Part shown: one piece after another, positions 46,189 through 54,619 of the stretch | Numbering within the stretch: position 1 is the first letter of the stretch | How the letters are laid out: each line of letters starts with the position of its first letter | Source of the DNA: CADEED01 sp039931065 | GTDB taxonomy: Bacteria > Pseudomonadota > Gammaproteobacteria > Steroidobacterales > Steroidobacteraceae | Reading direction: 5' to 3' | Length of the DNA stretch: 64,000 bases | NCBI GenBank assembly: GCA_039931065.1 | Contig: JBDTSP010000002.1 | Coordinates: 302,551 to 366,550 of the forward strand | Notes under the pieces: generated by a model | The model's database searches: none | What the model was told of the DNA's origin: nothing | Seen by the model: the letters and a program-made list of their open reading frames with translations, nothing else | Position numbers and translations under genes: made by a program

Positions 46189-46357
46189 GGCGCTTCCTTA
46201 TATATGAGTGGACTGCACGCAGTAGCCGAACGGGCGGGCGGCGGATCGACATCGTCAGGAGTCGAAACAGGGCCGGTCTCGCCGAAGTGGCCTTCTATCG
46301 CCCCGTTGGCAGGGGGCGCACGGTGGCGTAGGGTCAGCTTTCCGCAACGGGGGCAGC

Positions 46358-47035
46358 ATGCGAAACAGCATCAACCAGGTTTTGAAGGTTACTAGCCTGA
46401 CTTTGGCCATTTGCGTGGCGCTGACGGGCTGCTCCACCAACCCGCCGACGGGCGAGGTTTCCGACGACGGCCTGCAGCGCGCCGAGATCTCCCTCTTCGA
46501 CGAACTGTATGTCGCGCCTGGCGTGTCGCTCGCGAATTACAAGCGGGTGATGATCGACCCCATCGAGATCACCTTCAAGAAAGATTGGCGCAAACAACAT
46601 CCGGATCTCAGCAACCGGGATTTCGAAGTGTTCCGCGACGAACTCGCCCGGCTCCTGCGCGAGAAACTCGTGACCGAACTCGCGCATGGCGGCTACACCA
46701 TCGCCGAGTCGCCGGATAAGGATGTGATCCGGCTGCGTCCCAGCATCGAGAACGCGGATTTCGCCGGGCCCGAACCCGCTGGCGACAAGAAGGTGTCGGC
46801 CTTCAAGGATGGCGAGATGACACTGCGCGTGCAGGGCTTCGACGGCCCGAGCGGCGCGTTGATCGCGCGCGCGAAGGATCAAGAGGAGGACCCGGACCAG
46901 CGAATCCTCGAGAGCGCGAACCGGATCACCGCGTATTACAACGCACAGAAGATGTTTACGAACTGGGCAGAGGCGCTGCGCAGCGCGATGGACGTGGCGA
47001 AAGTGCGGGCCGGAGCGCGAACGCCGCAGCAGTAA
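46358..47035 (+). CDS. DUF3313-like lipoprotein
   Basis: 225 residues. Lipoprotein signal with lipobox ALTGC (Cys ~25). The mature part reads YKRVMIDPIEITFKKDWRKQ, LLREKLVTELAHGGYTIAES and VIRLRPSIENADF, which fits the DUF3313 lipoprotein family. Short GARTPQQ tail. It is likely an outer-membrane-associated lipoprotein of unknown function. A plausible promoter region of 169 bases precedes it, holding no other gene. Confidence 0.8.
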   Translation: MRNSINQVLKVTSLTLAICVALTGCSTNPPTGEVSDDGLQRAEISLFDELYVAPGVSLANYKRVMIDPIEITFKKDWRKQHPDLSNRDFEVFRDELARLLREKLVTELAHGGYTIAESPDKDVIRLRPSIENADFAGPEPAGDKKVSAFKDGEMTLRVQGFDGPSGALIARAKDQEEDPDQRILESANRITAYYNAQKMFTNWAEALRSAMDVAKVRAGARTPQQ

Positions 47036-47147
47036 TCGGCCGAAACGTCGGTGCTCGTGACGTCAGCGAAGAGCCTACACGAGCGCACGGCACTCGCTGA
47101 TCACCGCGCGCCGATGCGGGCCTCAGGCTACCCGCACGAGGTGCATC

Positions 47148-47507
47148 ATGGCAAAACCAACTCCTGTCGATATCGATTCGCTGCTGGATGAGACGGGCAA
47201 CGCATTGCCCAAGGGCCACGACATCAAATCGCTCGGCCCGAGCGATAGTTCGGACACGGGTGCCGACATGATTGGCATAGGTGGACTGGATAGCACCACC
47301 GATCGCAACGGCACCGGCGAGCGCGCCAGCGTCGAAAATGAAGGCGAACTCGATTTCGATGCGGATATCGCCGCCGATGGAATCGTCGCAGCCGAAGAAG
47401 CGGGCCTTGGCGGTGGGCTCGATCAGGCGGAAGAAGCGCAGCTCGGTGTCACCGATGAAGAGATAGACACCGCCGTGCGGGACAAGCTCGGGCTCGACTC
47501 CAGGTAG
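47148..47507 (+). CDS. Acidic low-complexity protein, 119 residues
   Basis: Starts at an ATG preceded by GAGGTG. The protein is strongly acidic and low in aromatic residues (IDSLLDETGNALPKGHDI, SLGPSDSSDTGADMIGIGGL, FDADIAADGIVAAEEAGLGG), probably largely disordered. No signal peptide. The composition recalls stress-related small acidic proteins, but I recognise no family. It stands alone between the DUF3313 lipoprotein and a degraded gene. Confidence 0.65.
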   Translation: MAKPTPVDIDSLLDETGNALPKGHDIKSLGPSDSSDTGADMIGIGGLDSTTDRNGTGERASVENEGELDFDADIAADGIVAAEEAGLGGGLDQAEEAQLGVTDEEIDTAVRDKLGLDSR

Positions 47508-47523
47508 TCAGCCCAGGCCGGGG

Positions 47524-47773
47524 CTAATAGTGCCGGCTCAGGTTCAACGCTGCCGATGAGTTGAAACCGCGCTGCCCGGCATCCGGCAACAAATCGCGAA
47601 TGGCGAATCCCAGGTGATAGAACGCGTCCGCCTCGGCGTCGCGAGCGCCAGATCGACGTTGCGATTCCAGTTCAGCGAAAAGTCTGCGCCAGCCGAAATC
47701 CTTCGAAGCTGGCCGGGTCGAGTTGCTGACCCGCGGCGTCAAACAAAGGCCCAACCGGTGGCCCTGTCGCCAT
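47524..47773 (-). pseudogene. Possible gene remnant with frameshifts, outer-membrane-like C-terminus
   Basis: No single frame is convincing, but pieces in successive frames read like one protein: MATGPPVGPLFDAAGQQLDP then ASFEGFRLAQTF from the ATG at 47773, LNWNRNVDLALATP in a second frame, and ADAFYHLGFAIRDLLPDAG then QRGFNSSAALNLSRHY in a third. The last piece, ending in an aromatic residue after alternating strands, resembles the C-terminus of an outer-membrane beta-barrel. This would need two frameshifts. Low certainty. Confidence 0.35.
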
Positions 47774-47899
47774 GACGTCGCCGGGGTGCGACGGTCCCCG
47801 GGCCTTTTCGGCCGTGAACCGACGGCGCGCGACCATTTGTCTTACAAAGTTTCCTGCGAGCGGTCGCTATGTTGGGCTCTAACAAGTGAGGAGATCGAC

Positions 47900-48496
47900 A
47901 TGCGTATTTCTGCTGCCTTCCTGCCGCTCGCCGCGGCCGCGATTCTGATCACCGGTTGCGGTGACAAGGACCCCGCCACGAACGCCGTGACGATGGCCAC
48001 CAATTCCGTTGAAAAGGTACGCGCCGACGCGACCCAGTACGCGCCGAAGGAACTGGCGGCTACCGACGCCACGCTCGCTCGCATGAAAGAGAATCTGGCG
48101 AAGGAGAACTACAAGGCCGTGATGAAGGATATTCCGCAGATCAACGCGGATTACAAGACGGTCATTGAGACTTCCGAGTCGAACAAAACGCTGATGGCCG
48201 CCGCTCAGAATGAGTGGCAGGAACTGAATACCGAAGTTCCGAAGACCGTTGAGGAACTCGACGCGCGGGTCAAGACGCTGTCCGCCGGCAAGCTGCCGAA
48301 GGAAGTGACCAAGGCAGCGCTCGCCTCGGCGAAGACCGATCTCGAAGGCATGAAGGCCACGTGGGCCGAAGCCACTGCCGCCGCGACTGCCGGCGATACG
48401 TTGGCCGCCACAGACAAGGGCCGCAACGCGCAGATGAAAGGCGAGAAGCTCAAAGAGCAGCTCGCGGTCAATTCGAGCGTTGCGTCGATCCAGTAA
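47900..48496 (+). CDS. Helical lipoprotein, 198 residues
   Basis: Begins at an ATG after a GAGGAG site. Lipobox LITGC at about residue 20. The mature protein is almost wholly helical and rich in Lys, Glu, Ala and Thr (VEKVRADATQYAPKELAATD, LARMKENLAKENYKAVMKDI, LEGMKATWAEATAAATAGD), suggesting a coiled bundle like small periplasmic lipoproteins. It is closed by a strong intrinsic terminator, so it is a single-gene transcript or the last gene of one. Function unknown. Confidence 0.75.
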   Translation: MRISAAFLPLAAAAILITGCGDKDPATNAVTMATNSVEKVRADATQYAPKELAATDATLARMKENLAKENYKAVMKDIPQINADYKTVIETSESNKTLMAAAQNEWQELNTEVPKTVEELDARVKTLSAGKLPKEVTKAALASAKTDLEGMKATWAEATAAATAGDTLAATDKGRNAQMKGEKLKEQLAVNSSVASIQ

Positions 48497-48514
48497 GTAG
48501 TTTGAGCGTACGAG

Positions 48515-48548
48515 GCCCGGCCAGGTCGCAGGATCTGGCCGGGCTTTT
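48515..48548 (+). terminator. Intrinsic terminator
   Basis: A perfect 10-bp GC-rich stem (GCCCGGCCAG / CTGGCCGGGC) with a 10-base loop, followed directly by TTTT. It ends the transcript of the helical lipoprotein, 18 bases after its stop. This is the clearest Rho-independent terminator in the window. Confidence 0.9.
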
Positions 48549-48550
48549 CA

Positions 48551-48895
48551 TTATCTAGAGACTTTCTTGCACGTGCCGATGTCGCCCGAGTAGTTGCCCG
48601 CCTTCCCGTTGCCGGTATCGAACTCACCGATGCGCCCCTGGAATCGCCCGCGGATCGTCACGTTGAAGGAATGCGTGAACGTTTTTTCACCCAGCTCGTA
48701 GTTGCAACGGATGTTGCAGTTCATGTCGTCTTCGGTCCGGTTGTCGACCTGGGCTTCGAGAATGCCGCGCGGATCCACGACACAGGTCAAAAGCCGGATG
48801 GGACCATCCGACTCTGAAGGCGGGATCAAAGCGTACACATCAGCCTGGGCGGCGACCGCCGCGGCAAGCCCAAACAGCCAGCTTCGCGTTTTCAT
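48551..48895 (-). CDS. Small exported protein, 114 residues
   Basis: From the ATG at 48895: a signal peptide (MKTRSWLFGLAAAVAAQADV) and a ~90-residue beta-rich domain with four Cys (RLLTCVVDPRG, DMNCNIRCNYEL, DIGTCKKVSR) that could form two disulfides. Periplasmic location is expected. No family recognised. It diverges from the arabinofuranosidase gene and is convergent with the helical lipoprotein, only 2 bases beyond the terminator. Confidence 0.65.
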   Translation of the reverse strand: MKTRSWLFGLAAAVAAQADVYALIPPSESDGPIRLLTCVVDPRGILEAQVDNRTEDDMNCNIRCNYELGEKTFTHSFNVTIRGRFQGRIGEFDTGNGKAGNYSGDIGTCKKVSR

Positions 48896-49038
48896 GCCTC
48901 TTTGAGCGTGCGCGGTGCGGGAAGTTCGTCGACAAGTTGGGCGCGATCCATTCCGGCACGCGCGCGATACGTATTTCCGCCTACCCTTCATCCCGCTCCC
49001 CGTGTAGATTTCCGCGCAGCTTTCGAAGGGGAATCACG

Positions 49039-50601
49039 ATGAATCACTTGCGCGCAACCTTGTGCCTGGCCGCCGTTTTGTCCGCGGGAATCCTGCCCGC
49101 GGTAGCAGTGGCCGCCGATAACGACACCATCCGCGTTACCATCGACGCCGCCAAACCGGGTGCGAAGATCGACCGCAACATATTCGGCCAGTTCGCCGAG
49201 CATCTCGGCCGCGGCGTCTACGAAGGCGTGTGGGTCGGACCGGATTCGAAGATCCCCAATACGCGCGGCATCCGCAATGACGTGGTCGCGGCGCTCAAGG
49301 CCATCAAGGTGCCGAACGTGCGCTGGCCCGGCGGCTGTTTCGCCGACGAATACCACTGGCGCAATGGAATCGGCCCGCGCGACAAGCGCCCCGCCACGCT
49401 CAATCCCAACTGGGGCGGCGTGATCGAGCCCAACACCTTCGGCACACACGAGTACTTCGATTTCCTCGACCAGGTCGGCGCCGATGCCTATCTATCGATC
49501 AACATCGGCTCCGGCACCGCGGCCGAGTCCGCCGACTGGCTCGAGTACCTGACGACGCCCCAGCCGACCGCGCTGCAGCAGCAGCGCGCCGCGAACGGGC
49601 ATCCCGAGCCGTATCGCGTGCCGATCCTCGGCCTCGGCAACGAGACCTGGGGTTGCGGTGGCTCGATGACACCCGAGTACTACACCGACCAGCTCAAGGT
49701 GTACGCCCGCTACGCGCGCAACTACAACAGCAAACAACCCATGCGCCGCATCGCCGTGGGGCCCGACAGCGCGCACACCGAATACACCGAAGCCGTGATG
49801 GCCGCGTGGAAGGACAAGACCTGGGCCTGGGATATCGAAGGCATCTCACTCCACTTCTACACCGTCGTGAAGTTTCCGCCTGCGTTCAAGTCCGCGGACT
49901 TCAGCGAGGACGACTACGCCACGCTCCTGAAGGAGACGCGGCGCATGTACGACCTGCTCAAGACGCACGGCGACATCATGGACAAGTACGACCCCGCGAA
50001 GAAGGTGCTGCTGTCCGTCGATGAATGGGGCGTCTGGCTGGAGAAGACACCGGGGACACCGGAGGGATTTCTCGAGCAGCAGAACAGCCAGCGTGATGCC
50101 GTCATCGCTGCCTTGAACATCAATGCGTTTGCCCGGCATGCGGATCGCGTGCGTATCGCCAACATCGCTCAGATGGTGAACGTGCTGCAGGCCATGATCT
50201 TCACCCGGCAGGACAAGATGGTCCTGACGCCTACCTACCACGTGTTCAAGATGTATGTGCCATTCCAGGATGCAACCTTCCTGCCGGTGCAGTTCGACGC
50301 CGGGACGTACAAACACGGAAGCATCGAAGTGCCGCGCGTGGATGCGGTCGCCGCGAAAGGCGCGGATGGAAAGGTGTGGGTGGCGCTGACCAACCTGGAT
50401 CCGAATCGCGCGGTGACGATCGATCTGCAGCTGCCGGGCGTTAAAGCGTCCCGTGCACGCGGCGAGACGCTTGCGGCGCCGAAATTCAACAGCGTGAATT
50501 CGTTCGAAGCGCCGGAAGCTGTAAAGCCGACGTCAGTGAACGCAAAAGCGTCAGCGATCAAGCTGGCCCCGGCATCGGTGACGGTAGTCGCGCTCGAGTA
50601 G
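49039..50601 (+). CDS. Secreted GH51-family alpha-L-arabinofuranosidase
   Basis: 520 residues. A signal peptide (MNHLRATLCLAAVLSAGILPAVAVA) and AAGGGGAA site fix the start at 49039. GH51 hallmarks: IDRNIFGQFAEHLGRGVYEGVW, VRWPGGCFADEYHWRNGIGP, acid/base Glu ~201 in LGLGNETWGCGG, and nucleophile Glu ~329 in LLSVDEWGVW. A C-terminal beta-sandwich follows. It removes arabinose side chains from arabinoxylan or pectin. Most GH51 enzymes are intracellular, so a signal peptide is worth noting. It leads a carbohydrate-themed group with the esterase and ThuA genes downstream. Confidence 0.92.
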   Translation: MNHLRATLCLAAVLSAGILPAVAVAADNDTIRVTIDAAKPGAKIDRNIFGQFAEHLGRGVYEGVWVGPDSKIPNTRGIRNDVVAALKAIKVPNVRWPGGCFADEYHWRNGIGPRDKRPATLNPNWGGVIEPNTFGTHEYFDFLDQVGADAYLSINIGSGTAAESADWLEYLTTPQPTALQQQRAANGHPEPYRVPILGLGNETWGCGGSMTPEYYTDQLKVYARYARNYNSKQPMRRIAVGPDSAHTEYTEAVMAAWKDKTWAWDIEGISLHFYTVVKFPPAFKSADFSEDDYATLLKETRRMYDLLKTHGDIMDKYDPAKKVLLSVDEWGVWLEKTPGTPEGFLEQQNSQRDAVIAALNINAFARHADRVRIANIAQMVNVLQAMIFTRQDKMVLTPTYHVFKMYVPFQDATFLPVQFDAGTYKHGSIEVPRVDAVAAKGADGKVWVALTNLDPNRAVTIDLQLPGVKASRARGETLAAPKFNSVNSFEAPEAVKPTSVNAKASAIKLAPASVTVVALE

Positions 50602-50624
50602 TCAGGCGGGAAACGGTGCCCGCG

Positions 50625-51104
50625 TCACATCGTCGCGGGCATCGAGATGTGTTCGTGCGCGACCAGCCACTGGCCGTTCGCCTGCTGCAGGCACGCGGTG
50701 ACGCGCACCCAGTAATCCGTCTTCTCACCGCCCTTTCGCGTTCCCATCACGTGACACAGGCAAAAACTGAACGCATGACTCTCGCTCAGTGAAATGCGCA
50801 GGTCGTGCATCTCGTAGTTGATAGGCCCCTGCATCGACGCAAACCAGCGCTCGAAGTTCTTTCGGTAGGCATCCGCGCCGCGCACGTGCAGCGGCGGCAT
50901 GATGTCGAACACGACGACATCGGGCGCGTAGTGCGTCATCAAGGCATCGATGTCTTTGTCGCGAATCGCCTGGGCCAGCGACTCAACCCGTTCGCGGACT
51001 GCGCCGTCTTTCGCGGACCCTTCCGGCGTGGACGAAACAGAGCGCGGCGCGCGCAACTCCGAACGTCCGCTCGTGATCCCAGCATTTTCACTGGCTGGCT
51101 TCAT
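50625..51104 (-). CDS. SnoaL/NTF2-like protein (paralogue 1)
   Basis: 159 residues. A polar ~30-residue N-terminus leads into an NTF2-like domain: VESLAQAIRDKDIDALMTHY, APDVVVFDIMPPLHVRGADAY, FERWFASMQGPINYEMHDLR and GQWLVAHEHISMPA. This is the SnoaL-like/ketosteroid-isomerase-like fold, here with no clear catalytic set. A sister gene lies at 54029-54520 and both carry the same 12-base motif upstream. Cytoplasmic; role unknown. Confidence 0.85.
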   Translation of the reverse strand: MKPASENAGITSGRSELRAPRSVSSTPEGSAKDGAVRERVESLAQAIRDKDIDALMTHYAPDVVVFDIMPPLHVRGADAYRKNFERWFASMQGPINYEMHDLRISLSESHAFSFCLCHVMGTRKGGEKTDYWVRVTACLQQANGQWLVAHEHISMPATM

Positions 51105-51428
51105 TACGACCTCCTGGATCTCACGCGTACGTTAGCGTCGCACCGCGTCATGGTCTGTCGGCGTTTCCGCACGATGCGCGTAGGCCGCCCATCAATTCAA
51201 TGACTTAAGGGCGGAGGGGCCGTGCCATTCGTACGAGAGGCTGACACTCTCGTGGAAGTTTATGTAGTTAGACGATACCTCGCTCAAGGCAGCGGCTCGA
51301 CCCGCGGAGACGTCGAAGTAGACCTCGTTCAGGATGAAGTGACGATCTCCTGCCCGGACGATCCGCCGAGTGATTCCGGTTCGTGCGGTCGTGATCGGCC
51401 GCAGGTTGTGTCCGTCAGCGCGTGGCCG
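51105..51428. other. Intergenic region with SnoaL upstream motif
   Basis: No gene is seen. The only feature is a 12-base motif at 51152-51163, described separately. An open frame on the plus strand (51222 on) has no ribosome binding site and overlaps the esterase 3' end, so I reject it. Confidence 0.5.
51152..51163. promoter_or_regulatory. GGTCTGTCGGCG motif upstream of SnoaL paralogue 1
   Basis: The same 12 bases occur upstream of the second SnoaL-like gene (54552-54563), and their surroundings align (ACG(T/G)TAGCG at the start of the shared stretch). The core GTCTGTCG is also one arm of the azoR operator palindrome. It lies 47 bases before this start codon. Operator function is inferred. 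Confidence 0.35.
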
Positions 51429-52349
51429 TCAGTTGCGCTTCAGCATTCCATTGGAGTCGAGCCACAGCATGAACTGGGGAAACCAGCCCGTGCTCGTCTT
51501 GCCCGGATTGCCGAGGCCGAAGCCGTGGCCGCCGTTCTGATAGAGATGGAATTCCACCGGGCGACCCGCCTTCTTCCAGGCTGAGATGAGCCCGTAGTCA
51601 TTGTTGCCGAACAAGGGATCGTCCGCGGCCAGCGCGACGAACATCGGCGGCGCATCGGCGGGGACTTCGACAGTGGACTGCCGCCCGTAGATAGGCGCGA
51701 TGAAGGCTGGCTTGTTTTCTTTCGACTCCAGCGTCGCCGCCATCGTGGTTCCCGCACCGGCGGAAAATCCCATCATGCCGATGCGCTTCGGATCGACGTT
51801 CCACTCCTTGGCGCGTGCGCGCACGAGCTTGAATGCGGCAGTCGCATCCTCGAGAGGCAAAGCCACCGGCGAGCGCGCGGGCGCCGCGCCTGCCGCGGCG
51901 CCGGGTGTGGGCGCGGTGAGCGGGTTGGCACGATCGAATTCCGCCCACTCCGCCGCGGTCGGCAGCAACCGGTACTTCAACACGAATGCCGCGACGCCTC
52001 GGTCGTTCAGCGCCTTCGCCACTTCCCAGCCTTCGTTACCCATCGACAGGATTCGAAAGCCGCCGCCCGGCGCGACGATTACCGCGGCTCCCGTGGCCTT
52101 CGCGGGATCCGGCAGGAACGGCGTGAGCGTCGCACGCGAGACGTTGCGCACGAACGGATCGCCCCATTGCTTGTACCAGGTCTCCTTCGCCGTCTGGCCT
52201 TCCACGCCGCCGGTCTCCAGAGGAATGGCGCCCGGTTCCGCGGGCGCTTCGATTTGAGTCTTCGGGGGCTCCTGCGCCAAGGCCGTCGCAGCCCCGAGCA
52301 TCGCGGCCAGCGAAACGCTGATGAAAGTGACTTTCCGAAAAGATGACAT
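51429..52349 (-). CDS. Secreted alpha/beta-hydrolase esterase (acetylxylan/carbohydrate type)
   Basis: 306 residues. A signal peptide (VTFISVSLAAMLGAATALAQ) precedes a BD-FAE-like hydrolase: AAVIVAPGGGFRILSMGNEG, VDPKRIGMMGFSAGAGTTMA (nucleophile Ser ~193 in GFSAG), VALAADDPLFGN and NGGHGFGLGN with the catalytic His. These enzymes deacetylate xylan or other sugar esters. The start at 52349 comes from the signal peptide and a GGGGG-type site. Neighbours GH51 and ThuA support a role in plant-polysaccharide use. Confidence 0.85.
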   Translation of the reverse strand: MSSFRKVTFISVSLAAMLGAATALAQEPPKTQIEAPAEPGAIPLETGGVEGQTAKETWYKQWGDPFVRNVSRATLTPFLPDPAKATGAAVIVAPGGGFRILSMGNEGWEVAKALNDRGVAAFVLKYRLLPTAAEWAEFDRANPLTAPTPGAAAGAAPARSPVALPLEDATAAFKLVRARAKEWNVDPKRIGMMGFSAGAGTTMAATLESKENKPAFIAPIYGRQSTVEVPADAPPMFVALAADDPLFGNNDYGLISAWKKAGRPVEFHLYQNGGHGFGLGNPGKTSTGWFPQFMLWLDSNGMLKRN

Positions 52350-52463
52350 GAGACCCCCTTCGTTCGAATGAGGGCAAATCATGCCACCGCGGAATGCCGA
52401 GGCTGCGCCGAGTTGGTTATCGCTCGCAGTCGGTTTGTGCATCCATGGGCTGGCCCTGGCGAC

Positions 52464-53225
52464 TCAGTTGGCGGTGAATCCGTTGCCGGTCGCCGCCCAA
52501 TAGATGCCGCCATAGATATGGTGCATGAAGCCGGGATCACTGTAAGTTTGCGGCAGATGCCCGAGCCCCGTGTAGAACGCGCGGCCGCCGTCGTACTCCT
52601 GGTACCACGCGAGCGGATGGAAGTTGCCCATGCCCTTGCCTGACTTCGCGCCCCAGTTCACCTCAGGCTTGTAAGTCTTCTCATCCACGCTGAGTAGATA
52701 GTGCAGCTTCGAGCGCGCGGCGTCGTACTCGTACCACTCTTCGGTCGCGAGGAAGCGCTTCGGGAAGCGATCCATGCCGGGGAAGTTCGCGTCCTCGACC
52801 TTGATCGTCGCGGTCTGCACCGCCGGATGGATGTGAAACATGTGGCCGACCATCTTGGTGTACCAGGGCCAGCCGTATTCCGTGTCGGCCGCGGCGTGAA
52901 TCCCGACGAATCCGCCGCCCGCCTTGATGTAGCGCTCAAATGCGGCTTGTTGCTCGTCATTGAGGACGTCGCCCGTGGTGCTCAGGAAGATCACGACTTT
53001 GTACTTCTTGAGTTCCTCGTCCTTGAACACGCGGGTGGGATCCTCGGTCCAAAAGACGCTGAAGTCGTGCAGCTTGCCGAGTTCACGGATCGCGGTCACG
53101 CCTTCATGAATTGACTCGTGATGCCAGCCGGCTGTTTTCGAGAACAACGCCACACTGAACTGTTCCGCGTGAGCGGCGCCCGTGGCAAGGATCAGGACAA
53201 GTAAACTGAACAAGCGGATTTTCAC
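52464..53225 (-). CDS. Secreted ThuA-domain protein
   Basis: 253 residues from a GTG at 53225, preceded by GGGGG and giving a signal peptide (VKIRLFSLLVLILATGAAHA). The ThuA fold is clear: FSVALFSKTAGWHHESIHEG, VVIFLSTTGDVLNDEQQAAFERYI, GGGFVGIHAAADTEYGWPWY and AWYQEYDGGRAFYTGLGHLPQTYSD. ThuA domains are glutamine-amidotransferase-like and are linked to trehalose/trehalulose or other sugar metabolism, with unknown catalysis. Same strand as the esterase, ~114 bases upstream of it. Confidence 0.9.
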   Translation of the reverse strand: MKIRLFSLLVLILATGAAHAEQFSVALFSKTAGWHHESIHEGVTAIRELGKLHDFSVFWTEDPTRVFKDEELKKYKVVIFLSTTGDVLNDEQQAAFERYIKAGGGFVGIHAAADTEYGWPWYTKMVGHMFHIHPAVQTATIKVEDANFPGMDRFPKRFLATEEWYEYDAARSKLHYLLSVDEKTYKPEVNWGAKSGKGMGNFHPLAWYQEYDGGRAFYTGLGHLPQTYSDPGFMHHIYGGIYWAATGNGFTAN

Positions 53226-53319
53226 GGAGCCCCCAACAATTTTGCTGACGGGGCGATGCTGCCCGGCTGGGCCGGCAACTGCAACTCCACCTTCGACCGG
53301 AGCGCAGCCCAATGGGACA

Positions 53320-53469
53320 CCCGCGGACGGCATCGAGTATTGCTACAGAGCGCCTCAATGCGTTCAATTCCTTCGCGAGTTCCTTGTTCGTGTTGAGTGA
53401 CAATCGGAAGCGAACATAGGCGCGGAGCACATACACACTCATCTGAGTCGCGCTATTGCGCAGATTTGC
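53320..53469 (-). pseudogene. ORF6N-domain gene remnant (C-terminal piece)
   Basis: In one frame it reads ANLRNSATQ then MSVYVLRAYVRFR and LSLNTNKELAKELNALRRSV, ending AILDAVR. ORF6N-domain proteins (phage antirepressor-type, chromosomal too) typically read VLNSPRAVQMSVYVVRAFVRLRE..ATNKELAKKL and end near DAIR. There is no start codon at the right place, no N-terminal half, and the 5' end is cut. Same strand as the second remnant near the right edge. Confidence 0.6.
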
Positions 53470-53644
53470 CGGGCCGGTCCTTTTATCGGCTCAGATCAGT
53501 TCCACGAGAATGCATTCCACGAATGATTGCCTCCCTTCGGCCCGTCACTTATTGGTAGGCAGACGTATTCGACGGCAATAGAAAAGCTCGGGTCGCCGCT
53601 ATTGCGGACCACTCGCACTGAGATCGTCGGCAAGTCGAGCCAGT

Positions 53645-53794
53645 TCAGGTCTCTTTGATTTCGATGCCTTCTTTGACGTTCTTGTCCTCGTCGAGCGGCG
53701 TGACCTCTACTTCATCCGGCGGAATTTTCGGATCCGTCGGTTTCCCCGGAATGGTGGCGGGAGCGATCGGCTCAGCGGGGCGTTTCTGCGGCAT
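53645..53794 (-). CDS. Small Pro/charged protein, 49 residues
   Basis: Start ATG at 53794 preceded by CAGGAGAAAG (good spacing). The product starts MPQKRPAEPIAPATIPGKPT and continues DPKIPPDEVEVTPLDEDKN with a polar end KEGIEIKET. Proline- and charge-rich, probably disordered. Codon choice is normal for the window (many GCC, CCG, GTC). It resembles the 41-residue protein at 35490-35615 in style. No family known. Confidence 0.6.
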   Translation of the reverse strand: MPQKRPAEPIAPATIPGKPTDPKIPPDEVEVTPLDEDKNVKEGIEIKET

Positions 53795-54028
53795 GACTTT
53801 CTCCTGGTGAGCGTTGAGTTTGTTCGCACTCGATTGCGGAGTAAGTCAGCGTTTGTGCAGACCTCAGTGACCTGATCGCGGACAGCGACCCTGAAGATGG
53901 TTCATCCTTTGCCTGGCCCGCGTGCAAGTACGTCTGGTTTGTCGGACAACCGGCCAACATCTGTGCGCAACCACGACCCCTGACGGCGTTCTTCCCCGGT
54001 GCCTCCCCCCGTGAAGCGGACGCTGTGA

Positions 54029-54520
54029 TTACGCCGCCGGCGTCGAGATGTGCTCATGGGTAACGAGCCACTCGCCGTCGCGGCGCTCGAAGCAGGTGGT
54101 GCCGCGGACCCAGTAGCCCGACGTGCGACCGCCCGGCCGCGCACCGGTGACCAGCGCCAGGTAGTGACAGAACGCCGCGCTCTCGCCCGGTGTTATGCGC
54201 AGGTTGTGAAGCTCGAAGCCAAGCGGACCTTCGAACGAGTCGAACCAGTGCTCGAGGTTGTTGCGATAAGCGGCGGCGCCGGGGACGTTCAGTGATGAGC
54301 GGAGATCGAAGACTTCGACATCAGGGTCGTAGAACGTCACCAGGTGATCGAGATTCTTTTCGCGGATCGCCTGGGTGAGAGCGGCGATGCGACGGCGGAG
54401 GACAGATTCGATGGACGCGCCTGCCTCGCCGTCCGGCGTCATGCTCAGGATGCGCTGATCGGACGGCTCGCGTCCCGCGTTCGCGCTGGCGCCGACGTCT
54501 TGATAGGTAATTCGGTTCAT
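54029..54520 (-). CDS. SnoaL/NTF2-like protein (paralogue 2)
   Basis: 163 residues. NTF2-like domain clearly related to paralogue 1: RIAALTQAIREKNLDHLVTFYDPDVEVFDL, NNLEHWFDSFEGPLGFELHNLRI, SGYWVRGTTCFERRDGEWLVTHEHISTP. The shared LVxHEHIS..PA end shows recent duplication. No catalytic residues are certain. Its upstream DNA matches that of paralogue 1. Cytoplasmic; function unknown. Confidence 0.85.
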   Translation of the reverse strand: MNRITYQDVGASANAGREPSDQRILSMTPDGEAGASIESVLRRRIAALTQAIREKNLDHLVTFYDPDVEVFDLRSSLNVPGAAAYRNNLEHWFDSFEGPLGFELHNLRITPGESAAFCHYLALVTGARPGGRTSGYWVRGTTCFERRDGEWLVTHEHISTPAA

Positions 54521-54551
54521 GCGCCGGACGGTAGCGGCGGGCAGTGATGCC

Positions 54552-54563
54552 GGTCTGTCGGCG
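54552..54563. promoter_or_regulatory. GGTCTGTCGGCG motif upstream of SnoaL paralogue 2
   Basis: Identical to the motif upstream of paralogue 1, 31 bases before this start. Here CTGTC at 54555-54559 is followed after 13 bases by GACAG, giving a partial dyad like the azoR operator. Likely a binding site for a LysR-type or similar regulator; inferred. Confidence 0.35.
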
Positions 54564-54619
54564 CATCACCGTGACAGATGTCAGCGCGCCCGGCTGCTGC
54601 GGACGCAGGATCGGGCGCG

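Noticed and set aside
51222..51584. 120-codon plus-strand frame overlapping the esterase
   Set aside because: Overlaps a well-supported gene's 3' end and has no ribosome binding site.
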